NCBI RefSeq assembly: GCF_022484225.1 | Contig: NZ_JAKVLT010000001.1 | Coordinates: forward strand, 310,001-374,000 | Direction of reading: 5' to 3' | Length of the DNA: 64,000 nucleotides | From: Pseudoramibacter sp. | GTDB lineage: Bacteria > Bacillota > Clostridia > Eubacteriales > Eubacteriaceae | Shown: positions 17,130 through 27,000 of the stretch, in pieces | Layout: the number at the start of each line of letters is the position of its first letter | Position numbering within the stretch: position 1 is the stretch's first letter | Program-made: the position numbers and the translations under genes | The notes under the pieces: model-generated | Seen by the model: only the letters and a program-made list of their open reading frames with translations | Databases searched by the model: none | Told to the model about the DNA's origin: nothing

Positions 17130-17936
17130 ATGAATATTTTACTCTCCAACGACGACGGTTTTGACGCCCCGGGCATCCACGCCCTGGCGAAGGAAATGAA
17201 AAAGCTCGGCCACCTCGTCATCTCCGCTCCGGCGGACCCCCAGTCGGCCAAATCCCATTCCAAGGCCGTGCGGGGGCAGCTCAAGGTCCACGCCGAACCC
17301 TTTGAACCCGGCGATCCCGAACTTCAGGACGGCTACCGCGTCTTCGGCACCCCCTACGACAGCGTCGACGTCGCCCTGCACGCCCTGCTCACGGCGCCGG
17401 AAACCCGCCCGGACCTCGTGGTCACTGGCATCAACCATGGCTCTAACGTCGCCTACGACATTCTCCACTCGGGCACCATCGGCGCGTCCTCCGCGGCCCG
17501 GTTCGGCGGCATCCCGGTCATCGCCATGTCCCTAAACGGGGGCAGCCGCTACGACTACCGCTACTCCGCGAAATACGCCTTAAAAATCGCCAAATGGTTC
17601 GTAAACCAGCCCGACAACACCGGCTACATCCTGTCGGTGAACACGCCGAACTGCCCCGAATCCGAGATCAAGGGCACCATCGTTTCCCGCATGGGGCACC
17701 GCCACAACTACACCAACACCTACGCCAAAACCGTCGGCGAAGACGAAAACACCCTGTATTTTGACATGCAGGTCGCTCCGAACCACGAAGACACCGACGA
17801 AGATTTAAGCTACGACGATTACGCCGTCAACCACGGATACGTCGTCATCACGCCTTTAGATATGGACGTGACGGATTTTTCCCGCCTGGACAAATTTATT
17901 CCGCTGACGGACACGGTCTTAAATCCCGAAGTGTAA
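17130..17936 (+). CDS. surE: 5'/3'-nucleotidase SurE
   Basis: Metal-dependent nucleoside monophosphatase used in nucleotide salvage and survival. The 268 residues begin with MNILLSNDDGFDAPGI, where the DD pair binds the metal. GTPYDSVDVAL and the GINHGSNVAYDILHSGTIGA segment complete the active site. The start chosen has AGAAAGGACG upstream; an in-frame ATG seven codons earlier lies before this site. It follows the amidase gene by 37 bases. Confidence 0.93.
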   Translation: MNILLSNDDGFDAPGIHALAKEMKKLGHLVISAPADPQSAKSHSKAVRGQLKVHAEPFEPGDPELQDGYRVFGTPYDSVDVALHALLTAPETRPDLVVTGINHGSNVAYDILHSGTIGASSAARFGGIPVIAMSLNGGSRYDYRYSAKYALKIAKWFVNQPDNTGYILSVNTPNCPESEIKGTIVSRMGHRHNYTNTYAKTVGEDENTLYFDMQVAPNHEDTDEDLSYDDYAVNHGYVVITPLDMDVTDFSRLDKFIPLTDTVLNPEV

Positions 17937-17968
17937 AAAAAAGCCTGATGCTGACGCATCGGGCTTTT
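17935..17968. terminator. bidirectional terminator surE/marR
   Basis: GCCTGATGC-TGAC-GCATCGGGC flanked by A8 and a T run. Confidence 0.85.
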
Positions 17969-17992
17969 GTATGATGTGATTATTAATCCATC

Positions 17993-18484
17993 TTATGCTT
18001 TTTCGTCTCCGTCCTGATTTTCGGCCTGGACCTCTTCGCTGAGCCGGCACAGCTCCCACAGCAGGCTGATGAGCTCGTCGGCCTTTTCCCGGCCCAGGCG
18101 CGCCGCCGCCGCATCGAGAGGGGTGTGGTAGAACAAGTGGTTTTTGCGCATCATTTCCCCGGCCCGGTCCGTGAGCTCGAGAAACACTGTGCGCCGGTCT
18201 TCCCGGCTCTGCACCCGGCGGAGATAATTTTTTTCTTCCAAGGCCCGGACGATCTGGGACATGTTGGATTTGGTGCAGTGGTTGACCCGGCTCAGGCCGG
18301 ACACCGTCATGGGCTTAAAGCCGCTGCTGTTTTTCCTGAGCACCTGGAGCAGCACCACCAGTTCGCCGTAGCGGAGGTCCATTTTTTTTGCCATTTCTTT
18401 TAAATACTGGTGAATGCTGCCCTTGTGCAGCATCAGCACCACCTTGACAAATTCCGCACTGAAACTTTCGTCTAACAAATCCAT
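17993..18484 (-). CDS. MarR-family transcriptional regulator
   Basis: A 163-residue winged-helix repressor. The recognition region MTVSGLSRVNHCTKSNMSQIVRALEEKNYLRRVQSREDRRT shows the typical wing with the D-R-R motif. It is divergent from a heterodimeric ABC exporter. A perfect 15-bp dyad overlaps its own -35 region, so autoregulation and control of the exporter are likely. The ligand is unknown. Confidence 0.9.
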   Translation of the reverse strand: MDLLDESFSAEFVKVVLMLHKGSIHQYLKEMAKKMDLRYGELVVLLQVLRKNSSGFKPMTVSGLSRVNHCTKSNMSQIVRALEEKNYLRRVQSREDRRTVFLELTDRAGEMMRKNHLFYHTPLDAAAARLGREKADELISLLWELCRLSEEVQAENQDGDEKA

Positions 18485-18524
18485 GGTCTCCTCCGGTTCA
18501 TCTTATCAGTTAATCTTACAATTC

Positions 18525-18539
18525 TAAACAATTTGTTTA
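18525..18539. promoter_or_regulatory. putative MarR operator
   Basis: TAAACA-ATT-TGTTTA, a perfect 6-3-6 dyad. It overlaps the -35 element of the regulator gene (-10 TAAGAT at 18513-18518, minus strand). Confidence 0.6.
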
Positions 18540-18693
18540 ATGATATCTCTTTTAACTTAAATTTTCAAGCGCCGCCGGAAAACCTGGAATAAAAAAGAGC
18601 TGAAATAACAAGAATTTATCTGTTTTATTTTATATCTGTTGATTATAATAGTGAAACTACCCAATCATCAAATCAAACACAAAGGAGGTATTT

Positions 18694-20439
18694 ATGATCA
18701 AAAAAATCATGGAAAGCGTTCGGGAATACAAAAAAGCCTCGATCCTTTCCCCAGTTTTCGTCACCCTTGAAGTGGTCATGGAAGTCATCATCCCGATTCT
18801 CATGGCGCGCCTCATCGACCAGGGCTTAAACCGCGGGAACATGCGCGCGACGTGGTTCTACGGCATCATCATGCTGGCCTGCGCCGCCGTGTCCCTAAGC
18901 TTCGGCGCCCTGGCCGGGAAATTCTGCGCCACGGCCTCGACGGGCCTGGCCAAGAACCTGCGCCACGATCTCTTTGCCGCCGTCCAGGGCTTTTCCTTCA
19001 AGAACATCGACGATTTTTCCACGGGCAGCCTGGTTACCCGCATGACCACCGACGTCACCAACGTCCAGATGGCCTACATGCTGCTCATCCGCATCGCCTT
19101 CCGGGCGCCTCTGATGCTCATCTTCTCGCTGATCATGAGCTTTGTCATCAACGCGCGGATGTCCCTCTATTTTCTCATCGCCGTGCCGATTCTCGGCGTG
19201 GCCCTGGGGCTCATCATCAAGTACGCCCACCCGCTCTTCCGCAAGGTCTTTAAGATCTTCGACCGCCTGAACACCGTGGTCCAGGAAAACCTCCGGGGCA
19301 TCCGGGTCGTCAAGTCCTACGTGCGCAAGGACCACGAAATCGAAAAATTCGACGGCATTTCCGGCGACATCTACACGACCTACTCCAAGGCTGAAAAGCT
19401 CATGGCCCTCAACAGCCCGGTCATGCAGGCCGTCATGTACGCGTGCATGCTCGTCATCGCCTGGGCCGGCGCCAAGCTCATCGTCGCCGGCAGCCTCACC
19501 ACCGGGCAGCTCACGAGCCTCATCACCTACATCATGATGATCCTCATGAGCCTCATGATGCTGTCCATGATCTTCGTCATGCTCACCATCGCCCAGGCCT
19601 CCGGAGAACGCATCGTCGAGGTGTTAAACACCAAGAGCAGCCTCACCAACGCCGCCGATCCCGTGGAAAGCGTCAAGGACGGCTCCATCGTCTTCGACAA
19701 CGTGAGCTTCTCCTACGCCGACGACCCGAACAAGCTTTCCCTGAAAAACATCAACCTCAACGTGAAGCCCGGGGAACAGATCGGCATCATCGGGGGCACG
19801 GGCTCTGCGAAGTCCTCCCTCGTCCAGCTCATCCCCAGGCTCTACGACGCCACCGTGGGCACCGTCTACGTCGGCGGCATCGACGTGAAAAACATCGACC
19901 TCACGGTCCTGCGCCACGACGTCAGCATGGTGCTTCAGAAAAACGTGCTCTTCGCCGGCACCATCGCCGACAACCTGCGCTGGGGCAACCCTGACGCCAC
20001 GGACGCCGAACTCTGGCGCGCCTGCGAAGTGGCCTGCGCCGACGAATTCATCAGGGAAATGCCCGACGGCCTCGACACCATGATCGAACAGGGGGGCACC
20101 AACGTCTCCGGCGGCCAGAAGCAGCGCCTGTGCATCGCCCGGGCCGTCCTCGCCCAGCCGAAGATCCTCATCCTCGACGACTCCACCTCGGCGGTGGACA
20201 CCAAGACCGACGCGAAGATCCGAAAGGGCTTAAAAGAAGTCATTCCGGGGACCACGACCCTCATCATCGCCCAGCGGATCTCCTCGATTGAAGGGGCCGA
20301 CCGCATCGTCGTCATGGAACACGGCACCATCGCCGACGTGGGCACCAGCGACGAGCTTTTGTCCCGCAGCGATATTTACCGCGAAGTGTACAACACCCAG
20401 ATGCAAATGAAAGGAGGCCAGACCCATGCCGAAGCTTAA
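18694..20439 (+). CDS. ABC exporter subunit with degenerate ATP site (BmrC/EfrA-like)
   Basis: Half of a heterodimeric multidrug-type ABC exporter: six membrane helices (about 15-310) fused to an ATPase domain (about 335-575). The Walker A reads GGTGSAKSS, with alanine replacing the last glycine. Walker B ends ILDDS, with aspartate in place of the catalytic glutamate, and the switch residue is glutamine (IIAQRISS). The signature VSGGQ is intact. This is the usual non-catalytic Walker half of such pairs. The start has AGGAGG. The next subunit gene overlaps it by 14 bases. Confidence 0.93.
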   Translation: MIKKIMESVREYKKASILSPVFVTLEVVMEVIIPILMARLIDQGLNRGNMRATWFYGIIMLACAAVSLSFGALAGKFCATASTGLAKNLRHDLFAAVQGFSFKNIDDFSTGSLVTRMTTDVTNVQMAYMLLIRIAFRAPLMLIFSLIMSFVINARMSLYFLIAVPILGVALGLIIKYAHPLFRKVFKIFDRLNTVVQENLRGIRVVKSYVRKDHEIEKFDGISGDIYTTYSKAEKLMALNSPVMQAVMYACMLVIAWAGAKLIVAGSLTTGQLTSLITYIMMILMSLMMLSMIFVMLTIAQASGERIVEVLNTKSSLTNAADPVESVKDGSIVFDNVSFSYADDPNKLSLKNINLNVKPGEQIGIIGGTGSAKSSLVQLIPRLYDATVGTVYVGGIDVKNIDLTVLRHDVSMVLQKNVLFAGTIADNLRWGNPDATDAELWRACEVACADEFIREMPDGLDTMIEQGGTNVSGGQKQRLCIARAVLAQPKILILDDSTSAVDTKTDAKIRKGLKEVIPGTTTLIIAQRISSIEGADRIVVMEHGTIADVGTSDELLSRSDIYREVYNTQMQMKGGQTHAEA

Positions 20440-22366
20440 AGATCAAAAACGCAGAAAAGGCGTCCCTCAAGACCGGCCCATTCCCAAGGCCAAGCCTTCA
20501 AACACCGACACCATCGACGGCGCTACCATCCGCAGACTCATGGCCTACATCGGCAAGAACTACCGGTTTCGTTTTACCGCCGTGGTGATTTTCATCATCA
20601 TCTCGTCCATCGTCGGCGCCATTTCGTCGCTGTTCATCGGGCGGGTGGTCGACGACTTCATCACCCCGCTGCTCAAACAGTCTCATCCGAATTTCGCGCC
20701 GCTTCTGCACACGGTCATCGTCATGGGCGTGATCTTCGCCGTGGGGGCCCTGTGCAACCTGCTGTACAACCGGATCATGATCACGATCTCCCAGGGCATC
20801 CAGAAGGATATCCGGGATGAAATGTTCGCAAAGCTTCAGGATCTGCCGATCCGCTACTTCGACACCCACGCCTACGGCGACATCATGTCCCGGTTCACCA
20901 ATGACACCGACACCCTGCGCCAGATGCTGTCCATCGCGATTCCGATGTCCTTCTCGGCGCTGATTTCTATCGTCGCCGTCTTCATCTCGATGCTCGTCAC
21001 CTCGCTGCCGCTGACCCTTTTGGCCGTGGTCTGCGTCGCGCTGATGATTTTCACCTCCGGCAAAATCACCGGCATGAGCGCGAAATTCTTTATCCGGCAG
21101 CAGAACTCCCTCGGCATCGTCGACGGGTACATCGAAGAATCCATGTCCGGCGAAAAGGTCATCAAGGTGTTCAACCACGAAGACGCCTCTATCGAAACCT
21201 TCGACAAAAAGAACGAACAGCTCTTCCGCGACGCCGAACGCGCCAACACCTACGCCAACATCCTGATGCCGGTCATGGGCAACATGTCCAACCTGCTCTA
21301 CATTATTGTCGCGATCGTCGGCGCGCTGATGATGCTCTCGGGCCGCACCGCGCTGACCCTCGGCGGACTCATCGCCTTCCTTAACCTGACCAAGAGCTTC
21401 TCGATGCCGATCGGCCAAATCTCCCAGCAGCTCAACTCCATCATTATGGCCCTGGCCGGCGCCAAGCGCATCTTCACGCTGATGGACGAAACGCCGGAAG
21501 AAGACGACGGCGACGTGACCCTCGTCAACGCGATCATCCGCGACGGCAAACTCCTCGAAGCCGACCACCGCACCGAAACCTGGGCCTGGCGCATGGAAGA
21601 CCGCGCGAAAAACGTCATCCACTACCGCAAGCTTGAAGGGGCGATCACCCTGGACCACGTCGATTTCGAATACGAGGCCAACAAACCGATCCTCCACGAC
21701 ATCACGATCCACGGCAAGCCGAAGCAGAAAATCGCCCTCGTGGGCTCCACCGGCGCGGGCAAGACGACGATCACCAACCTGATCACCCATTTCTACGACA
21801 TCGCAAGCGGCCAGATCCGCTACGACGGCATCGACATCACCCGGATCAAAAAGGCCGACCTGCGCCGCTCCCTCGGGGTGGTGCTCCAGGAAACGAATCT
21901 GTTCACCGGCACCATCGCCGACAACATCCGCTACGGCAAGCTCGACGCCTCGGACGCCGAAGTGAAGGCCGCGGCCCGTCTGGCCAACGCCGACGAATTC
22001 ATTCAGCTTCTCCCTGACGGCTACGACACCGTCATCGAAGGCAACGGCGAAGGCCTGTCTCAGGGGCAGGCGCAGCTTCTGGCCATCGCCCGGTGCGCCG
22101 TCGCCGACCCGCCGGCCATGATCCTCGACGAAGCCACGTCTTCCATCGACACCCGCACCGAAGCGCTGGTGCAGCAGGGCATGGACAAGCTCATGATCGG
22201 CCGCACGGTGTTCATCATCGCCCACCGGCTGTCGACGATCCGAAACGCCGACGCCATCATGGTCATGGACCACGGGCGCATCATCGAACGGGGCACCCAC
22301 GACGAGCTCATTCAAAAGCACGGCATGTACTACCAGCTGTACACCGGCAAGCTCGAACTGGAATAA
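20426..22366 (+). CDS. ABC exporter partner subunit (BmrD/EfrB-like)
   Basis: The second half-transporter, 646 residues, with six helices (about 45-340), a charged insertion (about 355-395) between membrane and ATPase parts, and the ATPase domain (about 400-640). It has an intact Walker A (GSTGAGKTT), Walker B (MILDEATSS) and H-loop (IIAHRLST), but its signature is LSQGQ. Together with the first subunit this gives one competent and one degenerate ATP site. The start lies behind AAAGGAGG inside the upstream gene. Substrate unknown; drug export is inferred from the family. Confidence 0.93.
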   Translation: MPKLKDQKRRKGVPQDRPIPKAKPSNTDTIDGATIRRLMAYIGKNYRFRFTAVVIFIIISSIVGAISSLFIGRVVDDFITPLLKQSHPNFAPLLHTVIVMGVIFAVGALCNLLYNRIMITISQGIQKDIRDEMFAKLQDLPIRYFDTHAYGDIMSRFTNDTDTLRQMLSIAIPMSFSALISIVAVFISMLVTSLPLTLLAVVCVALMIFTSGKITGMSAKFFIRQQNSLGIVDGYIEESMSGEKVIKVFNHEDASIETFDKKNEQLFRDAERANTYANILMPVMGNMSNLLYIIVAIVGALMMLSGRTALTLGGLIAFLNLTKSFSMPIGQISQQLNSIIMALAGAKRIFTLMDETPEEDDGDVTLVNAIIRDGKLLEADHRTETWAWRMEDRAKNVIHYRKLEGAITLDHVDFEYEANKPILHDITIHGKPKQKIALVGSTGAGKTTITNLITHFYDIASGQIRYDGIDITRIKKADLRRSLGVVLQETNLFTGTIADNIRYGKLDASDAEVKAAARLANADEFIQLLPDGYDTVIEGNGEGLSQGQAQLLAIARCAVADPPAMILDEATSSIDTRTEALVQQGMDKLMIGRTVFIIAHRLSTIRNADAIMVMDHGRIIERGTHDELIQKHGMYYQLYTGKLELE

Positions 22367-22380
22367 TAACACGCATCAAA

Positions 22381-22417
22381 AAAGCCTTTTGTGTTTGTCA
22401 CACAAAAGGCTTTTTTT
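22381..22417. terminator. bidirectional terminator ABC exporter/epimerase
   Basis: AGCCTTTTGTG..CACAAAAGGCT with A6 before and T7 after. Confidence 0.9.
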
Positions 22418-22438
22418 AATATTAATCTTAACTTATGA

Positions 22439-23398
22439 TCACTGCTGGTCTTCCCACCAGTCCATGTGGTGCAGGTACCATTCGTAGGTGTTTTTGATGC
22501 CGGATTCCCAAGAGGTTCTCGGGGTCCAGTTGAGCTTGTCGTGGATCTTGTCGGCGTTGGCGGTGTACCATTTGTCGTCGGGGCCGGGGCCCGGCACGTT
22601 GTCGAGAGCGCCCGAGGCCTTGCCCAACGCGTCGCAGATGGTCTGGATCGTCTCGATGTCCCGCTTTTCGGTGCCGCTGGCGACGTTGTAGATTTCCCCG
22701 GCTTCCCCGTTGAACAGAATCCGGTCGATGGCCCGGCAGTGGTCGTCGATGTACACCCAGTCCCTCAGGTTCTGGCCGGTGCCCGGAACGGCGAGTTCCT
22801 GGTTGTGGAGGGCTTCGATGATGGTCTTCGGGATCAGGGCGTTGGGGTATTGGGCCGGGCCATAATTGGCAGTGCATCGGGAAATGGTCACCGACAGACG
22901 GTGCTTTTTGCCGAAGGCGAGGACAAAATCGTCGGCTGCCGCCTTGGAGGCCGCGTAGAAGCTTTCGGGGTTCGGCCCTTCGGTTTCGTAAATCTGGTGC
23001 TCGTCTCCCGGGGCGAGGGTGCCGTACACTTCCGCCGTGGACACCTGATGATACCGGGGCACTTTGCAGGCGGCGCAGGCGGAGAGCAGACGCACCGTGC
23101 CCGTGACGTTGGCCATGCAGGCTTCGGGGGTGTCTCTCACGCGCCCCTGGGCCGCAAAATTGATCACCACGTCGGGCTTTTCGACCTTGAGCAGGCTTTC
23201 CATGGTCTTTTGATCGCTGATGTCCGCTTCGATGAAGGCGAAGCTCGGCACTTCAAAGGCCGCGCCGAGCCCCCGCAGGCCCATGCGCCGCTTCAGGGCG
23301 TCCACGCACACCAAATGATCCCAGGGATGGTGCTTCTGCCAGTACAAAATAAAATTACTGCCCACAAAGCCGGCCCCGCCGGCTGCCAAGATTTTCAT
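22439..23398 (-). CDS. NAD-dependent nucleotide-sugar epimerase/dehydratase (RmlB-like SDR)
   Basis: Extended short-chain dehydrogenase of 319 residues acting on nucleotide sugars. It has the Rossmann motif GGAGFVGSN at residues 7-15, the catalytic YxxxK in FYAASKAAAD (about 147-151), the STAEVYG segment before it and the NYGPAQYPNALIPK loop after it. Overall it resembles dTDP-glucose 4,6-dehydratase but is shorter, and no other rml genes are nearby, so the exact sugar is open. Its start overlaps the stop of the VanZ gene (ATGA), so the two are translationally coupled. Confidence 0.85.
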   Translation of the reverse strand: MKILAAGGAGFVGSNFILYWQKHHPWDHLVCVDALKRRMGLRGLGAAFEVPSFAFIEADISDQKTMESLLKVEKPDVVINFAAQGRVRDTPEACMANVTGTVRLLSACAACKVPRYHQVSTAEVYGTLAPGDEHQIYETEGPNPESFYAASKAAADDFVLAFGKKHRLSVTISRCTANYGPAQYPNALIPKTIIEALHNQELAVPGTGQNLRDWVYIDDHCRAIDRILFNGEAGEIYNVASGTEKRDIETIQTICDALGKASGALDNVPGPGPDDKWYTANADKIHDKLNWTPRTSWESGIKNTYEWYLHHMDWWEDQQ

Positions 23399-23979
23399 CG
23401 CTTTCTGTTCCTCCTGTCTTTATCCTTATGATAACGCAAAGGGCGTTTTGATGCAAAACGGGTGATGAGGCGGTAAAGGCCCAGGCCCGCCGCCGTGCCG
23501 ATCACGTTGTTGATGACGTCGTCTACGTCGCCCATGCCCACTTTTAAGAAGGCCTGCATGCTTTCAATAAAAACCGAAAGGACCAGGCCGAAGAGCAGGG
23601 TCTTCTGGCCTTTGTGTGAATCCGCCTTTCCCAACGCCGCGGGGGTTAAAATTCCCACGGGCATCGTCATGAGCACGTTGAGGACGATCTGCTTCACCGA
23701 GTACCAGGATCTCAGGCGAAGGGCCCGGCGGAATTCCCGAAAGGGCGACAGGTTCACAGGCTGGTACACCCCGACGCTCCGGGAGAACACCGTGGACATG
23801 AGCATCATCACGACGTAAAACGTGAGCACAAAGGCTGCAGCGCACTGACTCCGGCTCATGCGTCCCGCTTTTTTTTCGCTTCTGAAGCGAAGCAGCGCAA
23901 AGCCCAGCACGGCAGCCACCGCCGCGGCGCTCTTCTTTGTGAACACCGGCCGGTAATTGGCCCATAAATAACGCAGCAT
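23395..23979 (-). CDS. VanZ-family membrane protein
   Basis: A 194-residue membrane protein with four or five helices. The VanZ core is seen in the C-terminal half: NVLMTMPVGILTP, then SVFIESMQAFLKVGMGDVDDVINNVIGTAAGLGLY. VanZ homologues are linked to low-level teicoplanin resistance, but most have no assigned function. It is the first gene of a two-gene unit with the epimerase, which points to an envelope role. Confidence 0.85.
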   Translation of the reverse strand: MLRYLWANYRPVFTKKSAAAVAAVLGFALLRFRSEKKAGRMSRSQCAAAFVLTFYVVMMLMSTVFSRSVGVYQPVNLSPFREFRRALRLRSWYSVKQIVLNVLMTMPVGILTPAALGKADSHKGQKTLLFGLVLSVFIESMQAFLKVGMGDVDDVINNVIGTAAGLGLYRLITRFASKRPLRYHKDKDRRNRKR

Positions 23980-24029
23980 CTTTTCGCCCCTCTCTTTTTT
24001 TATTTGTATTATACCCTATCTGCGGCTAT

Positions 24030-24068
24030 AAAAAAACCGGCTTCCTGTATCGTCATACAAGAAGCCGG
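24030..24068 (-). terminator. terminator of carB
   Basis: Long hairpin CCGGCTTC..GAAGCCGG with an inner TGTAT/ATACA stem, followed by T7 on the minus strand. Confidence 0.9.
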
Positions 24069-24089
24069 CATAAAATTGACGCGCAAATC

Positions 24090-27000
24090 TCAGATCTTCG
24101 TGATATCCACCAATGGAATGTCCGCGAGGGTGCGCTTGCTTTCGAGGCAGCCGAGCAGCGCCCGGACGGTGTCGAGAGCCGTCATCAGGGTGATGGAATT
24201 GTCCACGGCCTTGCGGCGCATCTTCACTTCGTCGATGCCCGGCTGGCGCCCTTTTGTCGCCGTCGACACGACGTAGTCCACTTCCCGGCCGTCGAGGAGA
24301 TCCCCGATGTTCGGGCGCGCTTCGGACAGGCGGCGCACCACGTGAACCGGCAGCCCGTGTTCTCTGAGCACTTCGGCGGTGCCCACGGTGGCGTTGAGCT
24401 TGAAGCCCAGGTCGTGGAAGCGGCGGCCGATGTCGACGATTTCCGGCTTGTCCCGATCCTGAACGGTGAGCAGCACCGAGCCGGTGCGCACCATGTCGGC
24501 GCCCCCTCTGGCCACGAAGCCCTTGTAGATGGCGTCGCCGAAGGTCTTGGCCACCCCGAGGACTTCCCCGGTGGACTTCATTTCAGGCCCGAGCTGGGTG
24601 TCCACATCTTCGAGCTTGGAGAAGCTGAACACCGGCACCTTCACGGCCACGTGGTCTTTGACCGGATGCAGCCCCGAGTGTTTGACGCCCATGTCTTTGA
24701 GGGATTCGCCCATCATGATCCGGGTCGCCATGTCCACCATGGGGACGTCGGTGACCTTGGAGATATAAGGCACCGTGCGGCTGGACCGCGGGTTCACTTC
24801 GATGACGTACACCGTTTCGTCCATGACGACGAACTGGATGTTCATGAGGCCGATGACGTGAAGGGCCTTGGCGAGTTTGCCGGTGTAGTCGATGATGGTG
24901 TCCTGAACGTGCTTGGACAAGGTCTGGGGCGGGTAGACGGAGATGGAGTCCCCGGAGTGGATGCCCGCCTTTTCGACGTGTTCCATAATCCCCGGGATCA
25001 AATAGTCTTCGCCGTCGCAGATGGCGTCCACTTCCACTTCCTTGCCCATGAGGTATTTGTCGATGAGCACCGGGTTCGTGATTTCATGAGACGTGATGAT
25101 GCCCATGTATTCCCGCACGTCGTCATCGCTGTGGGCGATGATCATGTTCTGGCCCCCGAGGACATAAGACGGTCTGAGCAGCACCGGGTAGCCGAGACGG
25201 TTGGCTTCTGCGAGAGCTTCTTCGGTCTTAAAGACCGTGCCGCCCTTCGGGCGCGGAATGCCGCAGCTTTCGAGGCATTCGTCAAAGCGTTCCCGGTCTT
25301 CCGCCGCGTCGATGTAGGTCGGGTCAGTCCCGAGGATCGGCACCTTGATTTCGTCGAGGTGCTGGGTCAGCTTGATGGCCGTCTGGCCGCCGAACTGGAC
25401 GATGGCCCCGTCGGGCTTTTCCGTTTCGACGATAGCCCGGACGTCTTCAGCCGTCAGGGGTTCAAAGTACAGCCGGTCGGAGGTGTCGAAGTCGGTGGAC
25501 ACGGTTTCCGGGTTGTTGTTGACGATGATCGCTTCGTAGCCCAGTTCCCGGAGGGCCCAGGCGCAGTGCACGGCGCAGTAGTCGAATTCGATCCCCTGGC
25601 CTATGCGGATCGGGCCGGAGCCGAAGACCATGATGCGCTTCTTATCGCTCTGATGTTCTTCGAGAAATTCTTCTGCTTCGTTTTCCCGGTCCCTCGTCGA
25701 GTAGAAGTACGGGGTTTCGGCGTCGAATTCCCCGGCGCAGGTGTCGACCATCTTGAAGGACGCGTAAGGCGGCATGTCGATCTGTTTTTCGACGGCTTCA
25801 GGCAGCCCCACGTGGCACGTCTTCTTGTCGTAGGGCAGCCCGGTGAGTCTCGCGATGGTGGAATCGAGGAAGCCCAGCTGGCGGGCGACGGTGATCCGTT
25901 CCGCGGCCCTGTCGTCGGAGACGCCCTTTTCTTTGAGATCCCGTTCCATGATGGCCAGATGGCGCAGCTTGTCGAGGAACCACATGTCGATCATCGTGAT
26001 GGCGTGAATCTGCTTCATCGGGATGCCCCGGTACAAGGCTTCGTACACGACAAAGCAGCGTTCGTCGTCTTTGCGGCCGAGGGCCTCTACGATTTCTTCG
26101 TCAGAGGCCTTTCTGTATTTTTCGACAGACAGGGTGTCAAAGCCCAGTTCAATGGAGCGGATGGCCTTCATCATGCCCTGTTCAAAACTGTTGCCGATGG
26201 CCATGATTTCCCCGGTGGCCTTCATCTGGGTGCCGAGGGTCCGGCGCGCGTACACGAATTTGTCGAAAGGCCAGCGCGGGAATTTGACGACGATGTAGTC
26301 GATGACCGGTTCGAAGCACGCCGGGGTCTTGCCGGTGATGTCGTTGGTGATTTCGTCGAGGCTGAAGCCCACGGCGATGAGGCTCGCGATCTTCGCGATC
26401 GGGTAGCCGGTGGCCTTGGACGCCAGGGCCGACGATCTTGAAACCCTCGGGTTAACTTCGATGACCGCGTAATTGAAGTTGTCCGGGTTCAGGGCGAACT
26501 GGCAGTTGCAGCCCCCTTCAACTTTGAGGGTCGAGATGATTTTAAGCGCCGAAGTTCTGAGCATCTGGTACTCTTTGTCCGACAAAGTCTGGCACGGCGC
26601 GACGACGATGGAGTCGCCGGTGTGGATGCCCACCGGGTCGAAGTTTTCCATGGAGCACACGGTGATGACATTGCCCTTGCCGTCCCGCATGACTTCAAAT
26701 TCGATTTCCTTCCAGCCGGAGATGTCCCGTTCGATGAGAACCTGGTGAATCGGCGAAAGGCGCAGCCCCCGGGTCGCGATGTGGCGCAGTTCTTCCGGCG
26801 TAGCCGCGATGCCGCCGCCGGTGCCCCCAAGGGTGAACGCCGGGCGCACGATGACCGGGTAGCCGATGCTCAGCGCGAAGCCCAGGGCGTCGTCGACGGA
26901 TTCCACGACCTTCGACGGGATGGTCGGTTCGCCGATTTCCCGCATGGTGTCCTTGAAGGCCTGGCGGTCTTCAGCCTTGTCGATGGTTTCCACGTCGGCG

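Noticed and set aside
18694..20439. Walker A and Walker B substitutions as sequencing errors or a pseudogene
   Set aside because: The substitutions fall exactly where heterodimeric exporters are known to be degenerate, and the partner has the complementary signature change.
20498..22372. Open frame of 624 codons on the minus strand
   Set aside because: It is antisense to the ABC exporter subunit, has an H/D/G/V/R composition typical of GC-rich shadow frames and no family motif.
24342..26441. Open frame of 699 codons on the plus strand
   Set aside because: It is antisense to carB with shadow-type composition. Long antisense frames arise from GC bias at third positions in this genome.
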